Shown here in pieces: positions 58,073-64,000 of a stretch of DNA of 64,000 nucleotides. Source of the stretch: Enterococcus sp. BWB1-3 (GTDB lineage: Bacteria > Bacillota > Bacilli > Lactobacillales > Enterococcaceae). The notes beneath the pieces were generated by a model. That model was given only the letters and a program-made list of their open reading frames with translations, searched no databases and was not told the DNA's origin. How positions within the stretch are numbered: position 1 is the stretch's first letter; each line of letters opens with the position of its first letter. The translations under genes and the position numbers were made by a program. The stretch spans positions 58,982-122,981 of the forward strand of contig NZ_JADOEP010000011.1 of NCBI RefSeq assembly GCF_016745275.1, read 5' to 3'.

Positions 58073-59583
58073 TACTCTACCCTTCCTATCCAACAAGCTT
58101 TTGCCAAAATTCGATATCTTTTATTTGTCTTATTTATTAATTCAGCTCCAAAAAGTATTTGCAGCTTTCCTTCTATTGTTAATTCATATTCTCTATCATC
58201 AAAATTCAAAACCACTAAAATATCATCCACTCGATAAGAAAGGCATTTCTCATCCAAAAAAATAGCTGTAATTCTATTAAAGGGACCCTCTTGATATCGT
58301 AATTGGATTAGACTGCGATACCACTCCGCTAATTCCAGGCTGTCTTCATTCTCAGAACATTTGCCAATCCAATTATTGGGTGCATCATTCCAAAGCATCA
58401 TTCCGCGTGAACGATCTCTATTCACCTTATTTGCCTCTTTAAGAGCTGCTTCTTCTGTCATTGATTCCAACATTTCTTGATACTTATTCTTCGCTTGAAT
58501 ATCTCGGATATCTTCGATTTGAGCAGGTATAAAATCACCAATTCCCAACTCTTCTCCCTGATATAAAAATGGAATTCCCCTATTGATCAATACAAAAACT
58601 GCTAATAGTTTATACAACTCTTTATCCTCTTGTACCAATCGATTCCATGAACGACTCATATCATGACTGTTAAAAAACAGAGTTGGCAAGCTATCCATAT
58701 AAAGAGAATTAATCGCCTCAAATGCTTTTTTTATTTTTTCAAGATCAAAACTATCTTGACTGCCAAGATCAAAATTAAAGGCTGTATCAAATAGCTCTCC
58801 ACCAACATAACTGGAAATTTTCATCAGCTCATCAGAGCTAATCTCCGCAACAGTAAACAATTCAGAATTATACGATTTTACAAATTGATTAATTTCTTTC
58901 AGAATTTTCTTAGTTCCTTCTTGATCTACATCAAATTTATGGAGCTGATTCCCCGTTGAATCATTGGGATTATCTGGAAAGTCAGCCGAAGCAGACAAAT
59001 TATTGATAACATCAAAGCGGAACCCATCAATACCTTTATGAAGCCAGAAATCAAGCACTTGGAAAATTGCTGTTTTCACCTCAGGATTTCTCCAGTTCAA
59101 ATCGGCCTGTTCTTTAGCAAAGCTGTGATAATAATATTGATTGGTACAAGAGTCAAAGTTCCAAGCAGATCCGCCAAAAAAACTTTCCCAGTTATTAGGC
59201 ACATCCCGCCAAATATACCAGTCACGTTTCAAGCTGGTACGATCTTTTGCAGCTTCTACAAACCACGGATGCTCAGTTGAGGTGTGATTAAATACTACAT
59301 CTATAATAATGCGTATTCCCATTTGATGTGCTTCACTGATTAGAAACTGAAGATCATCCAGAGTACCATATTGCTCATCAACACCACAATAGTCGGCAAC
59401 ATCATACCCATTATCAATTTTTGGTGAGGGATAAAATGGTGTTAACCAAATACAATCAACACCTAGATTTTTTAGATAAGGAAGCTTTTCTCTTATTCCT
59501 AAAAAATCACCGATCCCGTCTCCGTTACCATCAGCAAAAGACGGTAAATAAATTTCATAAAAAACTGCTTTTTCCCACCACAT
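58072..59583 (-). CDS. GH13 alpha-glucosidase (oligo-1,6-glucosidase type)
   Basis: 503-aa intracellular family 13 hydrolase. Conserved regions: DVVFNHTS (I), GFRFDVINN with the nucleophile Asp (II), LFTVAEIS with the acid Glu (III) and FFNSHDMSR (IV, where NHD is usual; here SHD). Also QADLNWRNPEV and PYLKNLGVDCIWLTPFYPSP. It is expected to cut an alpha-linked glucose from a short oligosaccharide; the unusual Ser next to His-Asp may reflect a different substrate. ATG 59583 has GAGGGG upstream. It lies between the permease genes and the DUF1861/GH130 genes. Confidence 0.88.
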   Translation of the reverse strand: MWWEKAVFYEIYLPSFADGNGDGIGDFLGIREKLPYLKNLGVDCIWLTPFYPSPKIDNGYDVADYCGVDEQYGTLDDLQFLISEAHQMGIRIIIDVVFNHTSTEHPWFVEAAKDRTSLKRDWYIWRDVPNNWESFFGGSAWNFDSCTNQYYYHSFAKEQADLNWRNPEVKTAIFQVLDFWLHKGIDGFRFDVINNLSASADFPDNPNDSTGNQLHKFDVDQEGTKKILKEINQFVKSYNSELFTVAEISSDELMKISSYVGGELFDTAFNFDLGSQDSFDLEKIKKAFEAINSLYMDSLPTLFFNSHDMSRSWNRLVQEDKELYKLLAVFVLINRGIPFLYQGEELGIGDFIPAQIEDIRDIQAKNKYQEMLESMTEEAALKEANKVNRDRSRGMMLWNDAPNNWIGKCSENEDSLELAEWYRSLIQLRYQEGPFNRITAIFLDEKCLSYRVDDILVVLNFDDREYELTIEGKLQILFGAELINKTNKRYRILAKACWIGRVE

Positions 59584-59596
59584 CAGCTAACCCCTC

Positions 59597-60433
59597 TTAT
59601 TTCAAAGTAAATTGCATACCGTCTTGGAATCGTTTTGAGAAAATTAAAAACAAAATGATCAGCGGTAATGTCAGCAAAACAGAGGCAGCATACATTGGAC
59701 CTGGATAAGTGCCATATGGACCGAACATTTGTGAAATCAAAACATTCAACGTCACTGTACCATCACTCTTAGACACGATCATATCCCACAGCAAATTCGT
59801 CCAACGATCCGTATAAAGAAAAAGAAAGATGACCGTTGTAATAGATTTTGACATTGGAAGCACGATTCTAAACAAAATCTGCATTTCTGTTGCTCCATCA
59901 AGTTTTGCAGCCTCAATTAAGGTATCAGGAATCGCTTTGAAAAAGTTAGTGTACATAAAAATTGCCCATAAGCTGATTGCCGTAGGAATAATCATTCCAG
60001 CATATGAATCCAGCAATCCAACCTTCGTGATCATTAAAAATTGTGGAATCAATAAGATGATCGCAGGGAAAAACATTTGGAACAAGATAAAGTTATTAAC
60101 GAATTTCTTGCCCTTAAAATCAATTTTTGCTAAAGCATAGCTTACCATCAAGGCAAACATCAGCATCAAAAAAGTAGCGATAGTTGCTACAATAATCGTA
60201 TTCACAAAGGCCCCTAGCCAAGGGACATTTGCTGATGTAGCTGACCCGCCAAACAGCCATGTCCAAGAACGTAAACTAAAACTGCCTGGAATCACTTTTC
60301 GATCGACTTGATCCCATGAAGCAAATGAATGCATCACCAGATAGATAAATGGAAAGGTCATGATCAACATCACGATGGTCGTAACAAGATAAAGGAGAAC
60401 AGTTTGCCTTTTAGTCCTTTTATACCCAACCAT
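59597..60433 (-). CDS. ABC sugar permease (MalG/CUT1 type)
   Basis: 278 aa, six membrane helices. EAA loop EAAKLDGATEMQILFRIVLPMS for contact with the ATPase. Start MVGYKRTKRQTVLLY (60433) with GGGGTG upstream; it overlaps the end of the first permease gene by 14 bases. No ATP-binding subunit lies in the operon, as is usual for CUT1 systems that share MsmK-type ATPases. Confidence 0.92.
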   Translation of the reverse strand: MVGYKRTKRQTVLLYLVTTIVMLIMTFPFIYLVMHSFASWDQVDRKVIPGSFSLRSWTWLFGGSATSANVPWLGAFVNTIIVATIATFLMLMFALMVSYALAKIDFKGKKFVNNFILFQMFFPAIILLIPQFLMITKVGLLDSYAGMIIPTAISLWAIFMYTNFFKAIPDTLIEAAKLDGATEMQILFRIVLPMSKSITTVIFLFLYTDRWTNLLWDMIVSKSDGTVTLNVLISQMFGPYGTYPGPMYAASVLLTLPLIILFLIFSKRFQDGMQFTLK

Positions 60434-61295
60434 TTTTTTCACCCCATTTTTCCAACAATTTACGAATGAGCCCAATCGATGTAAAAGTGACAACCGAAGC
60501 TAATAATGCCACAGCCGAAGCATACCCAGATCTCAATCCGACAAAAGCTTGGTTATAAATTTCCATTTGCCAAGTATTAGTCGCAAAATTCGGACCGCCG
60601 CCAGTCAATTGATAAACTTCAGTAAAAATACCAAAACTGATTCCTACTGCTAAAACAGTTACAGTGAAAAAAGCTGGATACAGCATGGGAAAAGTGATCT
60701 TCCAAAAACTTGTCCAAGAAGTCGCTCCATCAATTGCTGCTGCTTCATATACCTCTTGATTGATATTGCTTAACCCTGAAATCAAGATTAAACCGTAATA
60801 ACCAGACATCTTCCATGCGATCATCAACGAAACGATCATCATTGCAGTATGCGGATTTCCTAACCAATCAATATCCCACCCCATTTTTGTTCGAAGAAAT
60901 ATGTTAAATGGTCCATTATATGAAAGCAGTCCCTTAACAATCAATGATGTTACTACTCCGCTTGAAAGATATGGTAAGAAGAAAGCAACCATATAAAGAC
61001 CTTTAAATTTCGGTAAGCTGTTCACCAATAAAGCGATAATCATTGACATAGTCAAAGCCATCGGGACAAATATAATCAAAAACTTATAAGTAACAAAAAA
61101 AGCGGATTGAATAGCTGGGCTTTTAACAGCGTCTATAAAATTTTTGATACCAATAAACTTAACCTCTGGTGAGATCATATTCCAGCTAGTCAAAGCCAGC
61201 CAGAAGGACCATAGCAGCGGCAGCAAGAAGAAAATGAATGTAAAAATCAGGTATGGGCTGGTAAATAACCAGCCCAATTTGGTGTTTTTGCTCAT
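60420..61295 (-). CDS. ABC sugar permease (MalF/CUT1 type)
   Basis: 291 aa, six membrane helices. EAA loop EVYEAAAIDGATSWTSFWKITFPML. The ATG at 61295 overlaps the stop of the binding-protein gene as TGATG; a GTG one codon earlier (61298) is possible too. Pairs with the downstream permease. Confidence 0.92.
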   Translation of the reverse strand: MSKNTKLGWLFTSPYLIFTFIFFLLPLLWSFWLALTSWNMISPEVKFIGIKNFIDAVKSPAIQSAFFVTYKFLIIFVPMALTMSMIIALLVNSLPKFKGLYMVAFFLPYLSSGVVTSLIVKGLLSYNGPFNIFLRTKMGWDIDWLGNPHTAMMIVSLMIAWKMSGYYGLILISGLSNINQEVYEAAAIDGATSWTSFWKITFPMLYPAFFTVTVLAVGISFGIFTEVYQLTGGGPNFATNTWQMEIYNQAFVGLRSGYASAVALLASVVTFTSIGLIRKLLEKWGEKNGWV

Positions 61296-62614
61296 CACTG
61301 AAGCGCCCCTTCAACTGCTTTTTTAGCACTCTCAACAGCTTTAGCCGCATCTTTTTCAACACGAACAACAGGTACCCAAGCTTGCTCACCAAAGACTTGT
61401 TGAATCTCGTTGTAGTTTTCATTGTCCATTGCCGGAACAGCATAAGGCACATTCTCAGCATAAACTTCCATAGCAGGATTTTTGTCAAAGTATTCTTTGA
61501 ACGCATTATTTTCAGTCGCATCATCCCGTGCTGGAATTAATGATGTCATTTCCAATAGTTTCATGTCATTTTTTTCATCCCCAAATACAAATTCTAAAAA
61601 TTTCATGGCAGCTTCTTGTTCTTCTTCAGTAGCTTTTGCATACATAACAATACCTTTCGCATCAGCATAAGTAGAAACCTGTTCTTCGTCAGCTAGAGCA
61701 TCCGGAACCACAGGTGCCGTAACGGTGTAATTTTTTCCAAATTCCATTTCCGGATATTTTTCAGCCCAGTTAGGGAATGTCCAAGGTCCCAGATCAGTCA
61801 TAACACTATCCCCATTTTCAAATGGGTCCGTAGCTTCACCAGTTCGCAGTACTTTATTTTTCGCTAAGGTACTCATCAAATCAAAGACTTCTTTCATTGC
61901 TTCTTCATCAGCAACAAACTGATTGCCCTCTACAAAGTTTGCTCCGTTACTTGCTGCATTATACAATGGGAAAAAATCAAACCAACGCATCCAGGCAGTC
62001 GGGTCAGCCAGATCTTTTTTAGCCCAAAGTGCCCTATCGGTATCTTTGACTTTCTCAACTACTTTTAATAACTCAGAGTACGTTTTTGGTGCTTGATCAA
62101 ACCCCATTTCCTTCAAAATATCTAATCGCCAACCAAACAAAATAGGATTAGAATAAACTGGCAATACATATTGACTGCCATCAGAAAATTTCCAGCTTTC
62201 AATCGTTTTATTCATATTTCGACTATCTGTCACTGAGCTAAATTGACTTTGCTTATCTAATGGTAAAATTGCCTTGCTTGCAGCCAATTGAGCAGCAAAG
62301 CTGCGATTGATATTTTCTGAAAGTGTCGGCGTAGTATTTGAAGCAATGGCACTTTGAATAGTAGCTTCAGAAGAAGGACTTTCTTTCATCTGGCTAACCT
62401 CAACAATAATATCTTTATTTTCTTTTTCAAATTCCTTTGCCATTTCTTCCCAATATTTCAATTGAGGTGGATTAGGTGCCGCCCAAAAAGTAATTTTTGT
62501 TTTCCCGTCACCGGAACCAGATTCTTTTTGTTCCCCTCCACCACTGCATCCTGACAAAATAATTGCTCCAACCAATAGCGATGAAATGCCGATAATCAAT
62601 TTTTTCATTTTCAT
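61295..62614 (-). CDS. Sugar ABC transporter solute-binding lipoprotein
   Basis: 439 aa. Signal peptide with lipobox LSGC (Cys about residue 23), a Gly/Ser/Lys linker, then a CUT1-type binding protein (KITFWAAPNPPQLKYWEEMAKEFEKEN...; many Trp/Tyr for ring stacking). It captures the oligosaccharide outside and passes it to the two permeases. Start at ATG 62614 with AGGAGG 7 bases upstream; the longer frame from 62653 would run through the operator. First gene of the operon. Confidence 0.93.
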   Translation of the reverse strand: MKMKKLIIGISSLLVGAIILSGCSGGGEQKESGSGDGKTKITFWAAPNPPQLKYWEEMAKEFEKENKDIIVEVSQMKESPSSEATIQSAIASNTTPTLSENINRSFAAQLAASKAILPLDKQSQFSSVTDSRNMNKTIESWKFSDGSQYVLPVYSNPILFGWRLDILKEMGFDQAPKTYSELLKVVEKVKDTDRALWAKKDLADPTAWMRWFDFFPLYNAASNGANFVEGNQFVADEEAMKEVFDLMSTLAKNKVLRTGEATDPFENGDSVMTDLGPWTFPNWAEKYPEMEFGKNYTVTAPVVPDALADEEQVSTYADAKGIVMYAKATEEEQEAAMKFLEFVFGDEKNDMKLLEMTSLIPARDDATENNAFKEYFDKNPAMEVYAENVPYAVPAMDNENYNEIQQVFGEQAWVPVVRVEKDAAKAVESAKKAVEGALQ

Positions 62615-62631
62615 AATCATTCCTCCTATAA

Positions 62632-62646
62632 AAGTAAACGTTTTCT
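62632..62646. promoter_or_regulatory. LacI-family/cre-like operator in front of the sugar operon
   Basis: AAGTAAACGTTTTCT is a near-palindrome with central CG, one mismatch from the CcpA cre consensus WTGNAANCGNWNNCW. It lies between the start of transcription and the ribosome-binding site, where a bound repressor would block. It may serve CcpA, the divergent LacI protein, or both. Confidence 0.7.
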
Positions 62647-62659
62647 TTATCACGAAACG

Positions 62660-62688
62660 ATCATATCATTCGTAATCTTTTTTGTCAA
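62660..62688 (-). promoter_or_regulatory. Promoter of the sugar operon
   Basis: Minus strand: perfect TTGACA (62688-62683), 17-base spacer, TATGAT (62665-62660). Start near 62653, followed by the operator. Confidence 0.9.
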
Positions 62689-62689
62689 C

Positions 62690-62708
62690 ATTACGTAATT
62701 ATAATTAC
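62690..62708. promoter_or_regulatory. Overlapping AT-rich palindromes between the divergent promoters
   Basis: ATTACGTAAT (62690-62699) and GTAATTATAATTAC (62695-62708) are both perfect palindromes, and further GTAAT/ATTAC units lie on each side. They sit directly upstream of the operon -35 box and could bind an activator or the divergent LacI-type protein. Confidence 0.45.
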
Positions 62709-62755
62709 AAAATTACTATAAGATTACAACAAGTTACTTTTTTTAAAGAGTGTGG

Positions 62756-62761
62756 TATAAT
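62756..62761 (+). promoter_or_regulatory. Extended -10 box of the lacI-type gene
   Basis: TGGTATAAT: an extended -10 (TGn + TATAAT) 35 bases before the gene start. The -35 region (GTTACT) is poor, which is normal for extended -10 promoters. Confidence 0.6.
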
Positions 62762-62795
62762 CAACTCAAAGTTAAAGAAAATCAAGGTGATAAGT

Positions 62796-63818
62796 ATGAA
62801 AAAAGCATCTATGCAAGACATTGCGAATGCATTAGGAATATCCAAAAATTCTGTTTCACAAGCATTAAGGAATAAAGCCGGAGTAAGTCAGCAGACGAGG
62901 CTTCTTGTTCAGAAGAAAGCAGAAGAACTAGGTTATCAGTACCAAAAAAATGACGAGAATATGGACAGACCCAAATTTCTTTTGTTAGCTACTGAGTTCG
63001 CATTTTCTCAAACAAGTTTTTTTGGAGAAATCACTAAAAGTATTGAAACCGAGTCACTAAAAGCTGGATTCCAGATTGATACACATACTTTGACAGAGAA
63101 TGACATCTCAAGCATGACAATTCCGCCATTCATTAAAGAATATGACGGCATCATTATACTATCCCATAGTGATAATTCTTATATAGGAGAAATCATCTCT
63201 ACTAAGATCCCTATTATTTTAGTAGATCACCATGATCCCTCATTATTAGCAGATGCAATCTTATCAAAAAATACAGATGGCACTTTTCAAGCTATTTCTC
63301 TGTTAATAGAGAATAATCTACAGCGTATCGGTTTTATTGGCGACATCAATTTTTCCCCAAGTTATTTAGAGCGGTACCGCGGGTATCACCGTACATTAGC
63401 AGAATATGGTATTCCTTACGATGACTCGATTGAAATCACACAGATTGAAGAAACACAAGGAACTCTCTTCAATAAACTAAAAAATATTGAGGAAATGCCG
63501 GATGCCTGGTTTTGTGTAAATTCAGGTCTAGCCTTTATGTTGAATAGCTACCTTCAATCTGCCGGTTACACCATTCCTGATGATATCAGCATTATCTGCT
63601 TCGATGATACTGAATTCACACGGATGGCTATACCACCAATCACTAATGTTGCCACAGATCTTCACTATATGGGGCAGCTCGCAGTCCGTTCGTTAATCAA
63701 TCGAATCACTCATGTTGATGAACCTTTCGTTCACCAACAAATCGTTCCTCAGTTAAATATACGAGAATCTGTCAGATTTACAGAAAAAATGAAGACAATA
63801 AAAAGAGAGGGACCATGA
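62796..63818 (+). CDS. LacI-family transcriptional regulator of the sugar operon
   Basis: 340 aa. N-terminal helix-turn-helix and hinge: SMQDIANALGISKNSVSQAL, then RNKAGVSQQTRLLVQKKAEELGY. The ligand domain is of periplasmic-binding type (GIIILSHSDNSYIGEI, IPIILVDHH, RIGFIGDINFSPSYLERYRGY, DISIICFDDTEFTRMAIPPITNV). Start at ATG 62796 with AAGGTG upstream; the longer frame from 62682 covers the promoter region. Divergent from the transporter operon, therefore almost surely its local repressor. Confidence 0.92.
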   Translation: MKKASMQDIANALGISKNSVSQALRNKAGVSQQTRLLVQKKAEELGYQYQKNDENMDRPKFLLLATEFAFSQTSFFGEITKSIETESLKAGFQIDTHTLTENDISSMTIPPFIKEYDGIIILSHSDNSYIGEIISTKIPIILVDHHDPSLLADAILSKNTDGTFQAISLLIENNLQRIGFIGDINFSPSYLERYRGYHRTLAEYGIPYDDSIEITQIEETQGTLFNKLKNIEEMPDAWFCVNSGLAFMLNSYLQSAGYTIPDDISIICFDDTEFTRMAIPPITNVATDLHYMGQLAVRSLINRITHVDEPFVHQQIVPQLNIRESVRFTEKMKTIKREGP

Positions 63819-63840
63819 CATAAGGGCTCTATAATTTATT
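63803..63840. repeat. EFAR-like end fragment, copy F
   Basis: AGAGGGACCATGACATAAG matches the AGAGGGACTGTGACATAAG start of copies A-C at 17 of 19 positions; the rest of the element is missing. It begins inside the last codons of the lacI-type gene and joins the terminator. Confidence 0.55.
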
Positions 63841-63876
63841 GGACTGATAGAAAAAAATCTATCGGTCCTATTTTCT
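63841..63876 (+). terminator. Terminator of the lacI-type gene
   Basis: GGACTGATAG / CTATCGGTCC (63841-63850 and 63859-63868; one G-U pair), A-rich loop, then TATTTTCTT. Confidence 0.88.
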
Positions 63877-63956
63877 TATTAAAAAACAAGGAAGACACAC
63901 AACATTTCCGCTAGAATAGAATCACCACAAAACCAACTAGAAAGGAAAATGAATGT

Positions 63957-64000
63957 ATGTCTACACTTGATTCTATCAAACAAATCCTTGGAGTGAAAGA
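63957..64000 (+). CDS. Start of an unidentified gene
   Basis: ATG 63957 with AAAGGA 10 bases upstream opens a frame of 14 codons (MSTLDSIKQILGVK) to the window edge. Two earlier ATGs (63949, 63953) lead to stops. Too short to identify. Confidence 0.5.
   Translation, partial: MSTLDSIKQILGVK

Overview
The window looks like chromosome from a low-GC Gram-positive of the Lactobacillales, most probably Enterococcus or a close relative. Three lines point that way. There is a complete WxL surface-protein locus (WxL proteins, a DUF916/DUF3324 partner, a small sortase-anchored protein). There is a full PDH operon together with a T-box alaS and an M-box mgtA. And a family of modular stem-loop intergenic repeats closely resembles the EFAR elements described in E. 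faecalis. Species is not claimed. No tRNA or rRNA gene was seen.

Layout. 1-7 kb: pepT (cut by the window edge), a NIF3-family protein, trmK, alaS behind a T-box leader, and an unusual FGE/SUMF1-like protein. 7-16 kb: a GNAT enzyme, then the minus-strand translation/transcription operon rimP-nusA-ylxR-ylxQ-infB-rbfA. A promoter followed by an intrinsic terminator lies in front of rimP. Next come a decayed gene, rnhC and a second GNAT. 16-32 kb: a long minus-strand WxL surface locus. From its 5' end it holds a pectate-lyase-fold secreted protein, a 1183-aa WxL/MucBP-like protein, a small sortase-type protein, two WxL proteins, a 0.7-kb modular repeat, the WxL-interacting protein, a membrane protein, two signal peptidase I homologues (one lacking both catalytic residues), a YfhO-type membrane protein and two lipoproteins. 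A winged-helix regulator lies just upstream. 33-35 kb: a tyrosine recombinase sits between two 30-bp inverted copies of what looks like a recombinase core site, so the regulator's upstream DNA is probably a DNA-inversion switch. This is the most interesting candidate system in the window.

35-41 kb: acnA-gltA-icd, the oxidative branch from oxaloacetate/acetyl-CoA to 2-oxoglutarate, then a small PH-domain protein. 41-49 kb: a DUF218 membrane protein, an HTH protein, and pdhA-pdhB-pdhC-lpdA. 49-53 kb: an MgtA-type Mg2+ P-type ATPase under an M-box riboswitch. 53-64 kb: a sugar operon (ABC importer, GH13, two DUF1861 proteins, GH130 phosphorylase, phosphohexomutase) divergent from its LacI regulator. 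It is best read as uptake and phosphorolysis of a mannoside, feeding mannose-1-P into mannose-6-P. The last 44 bases start another plus-strand gene.

Several starts differ from the longest ORF because a Shine-Dalgarno sequence decides them (rimP, ylxR, ylxQ, acnA, mgtA, the sugar genes, lacI). TTG or GTG starts are proposed for rimP, icd, the pectate-lyase-fold gene and one DUF1861 gene. All calls come from reading the sequence; no database search was run.
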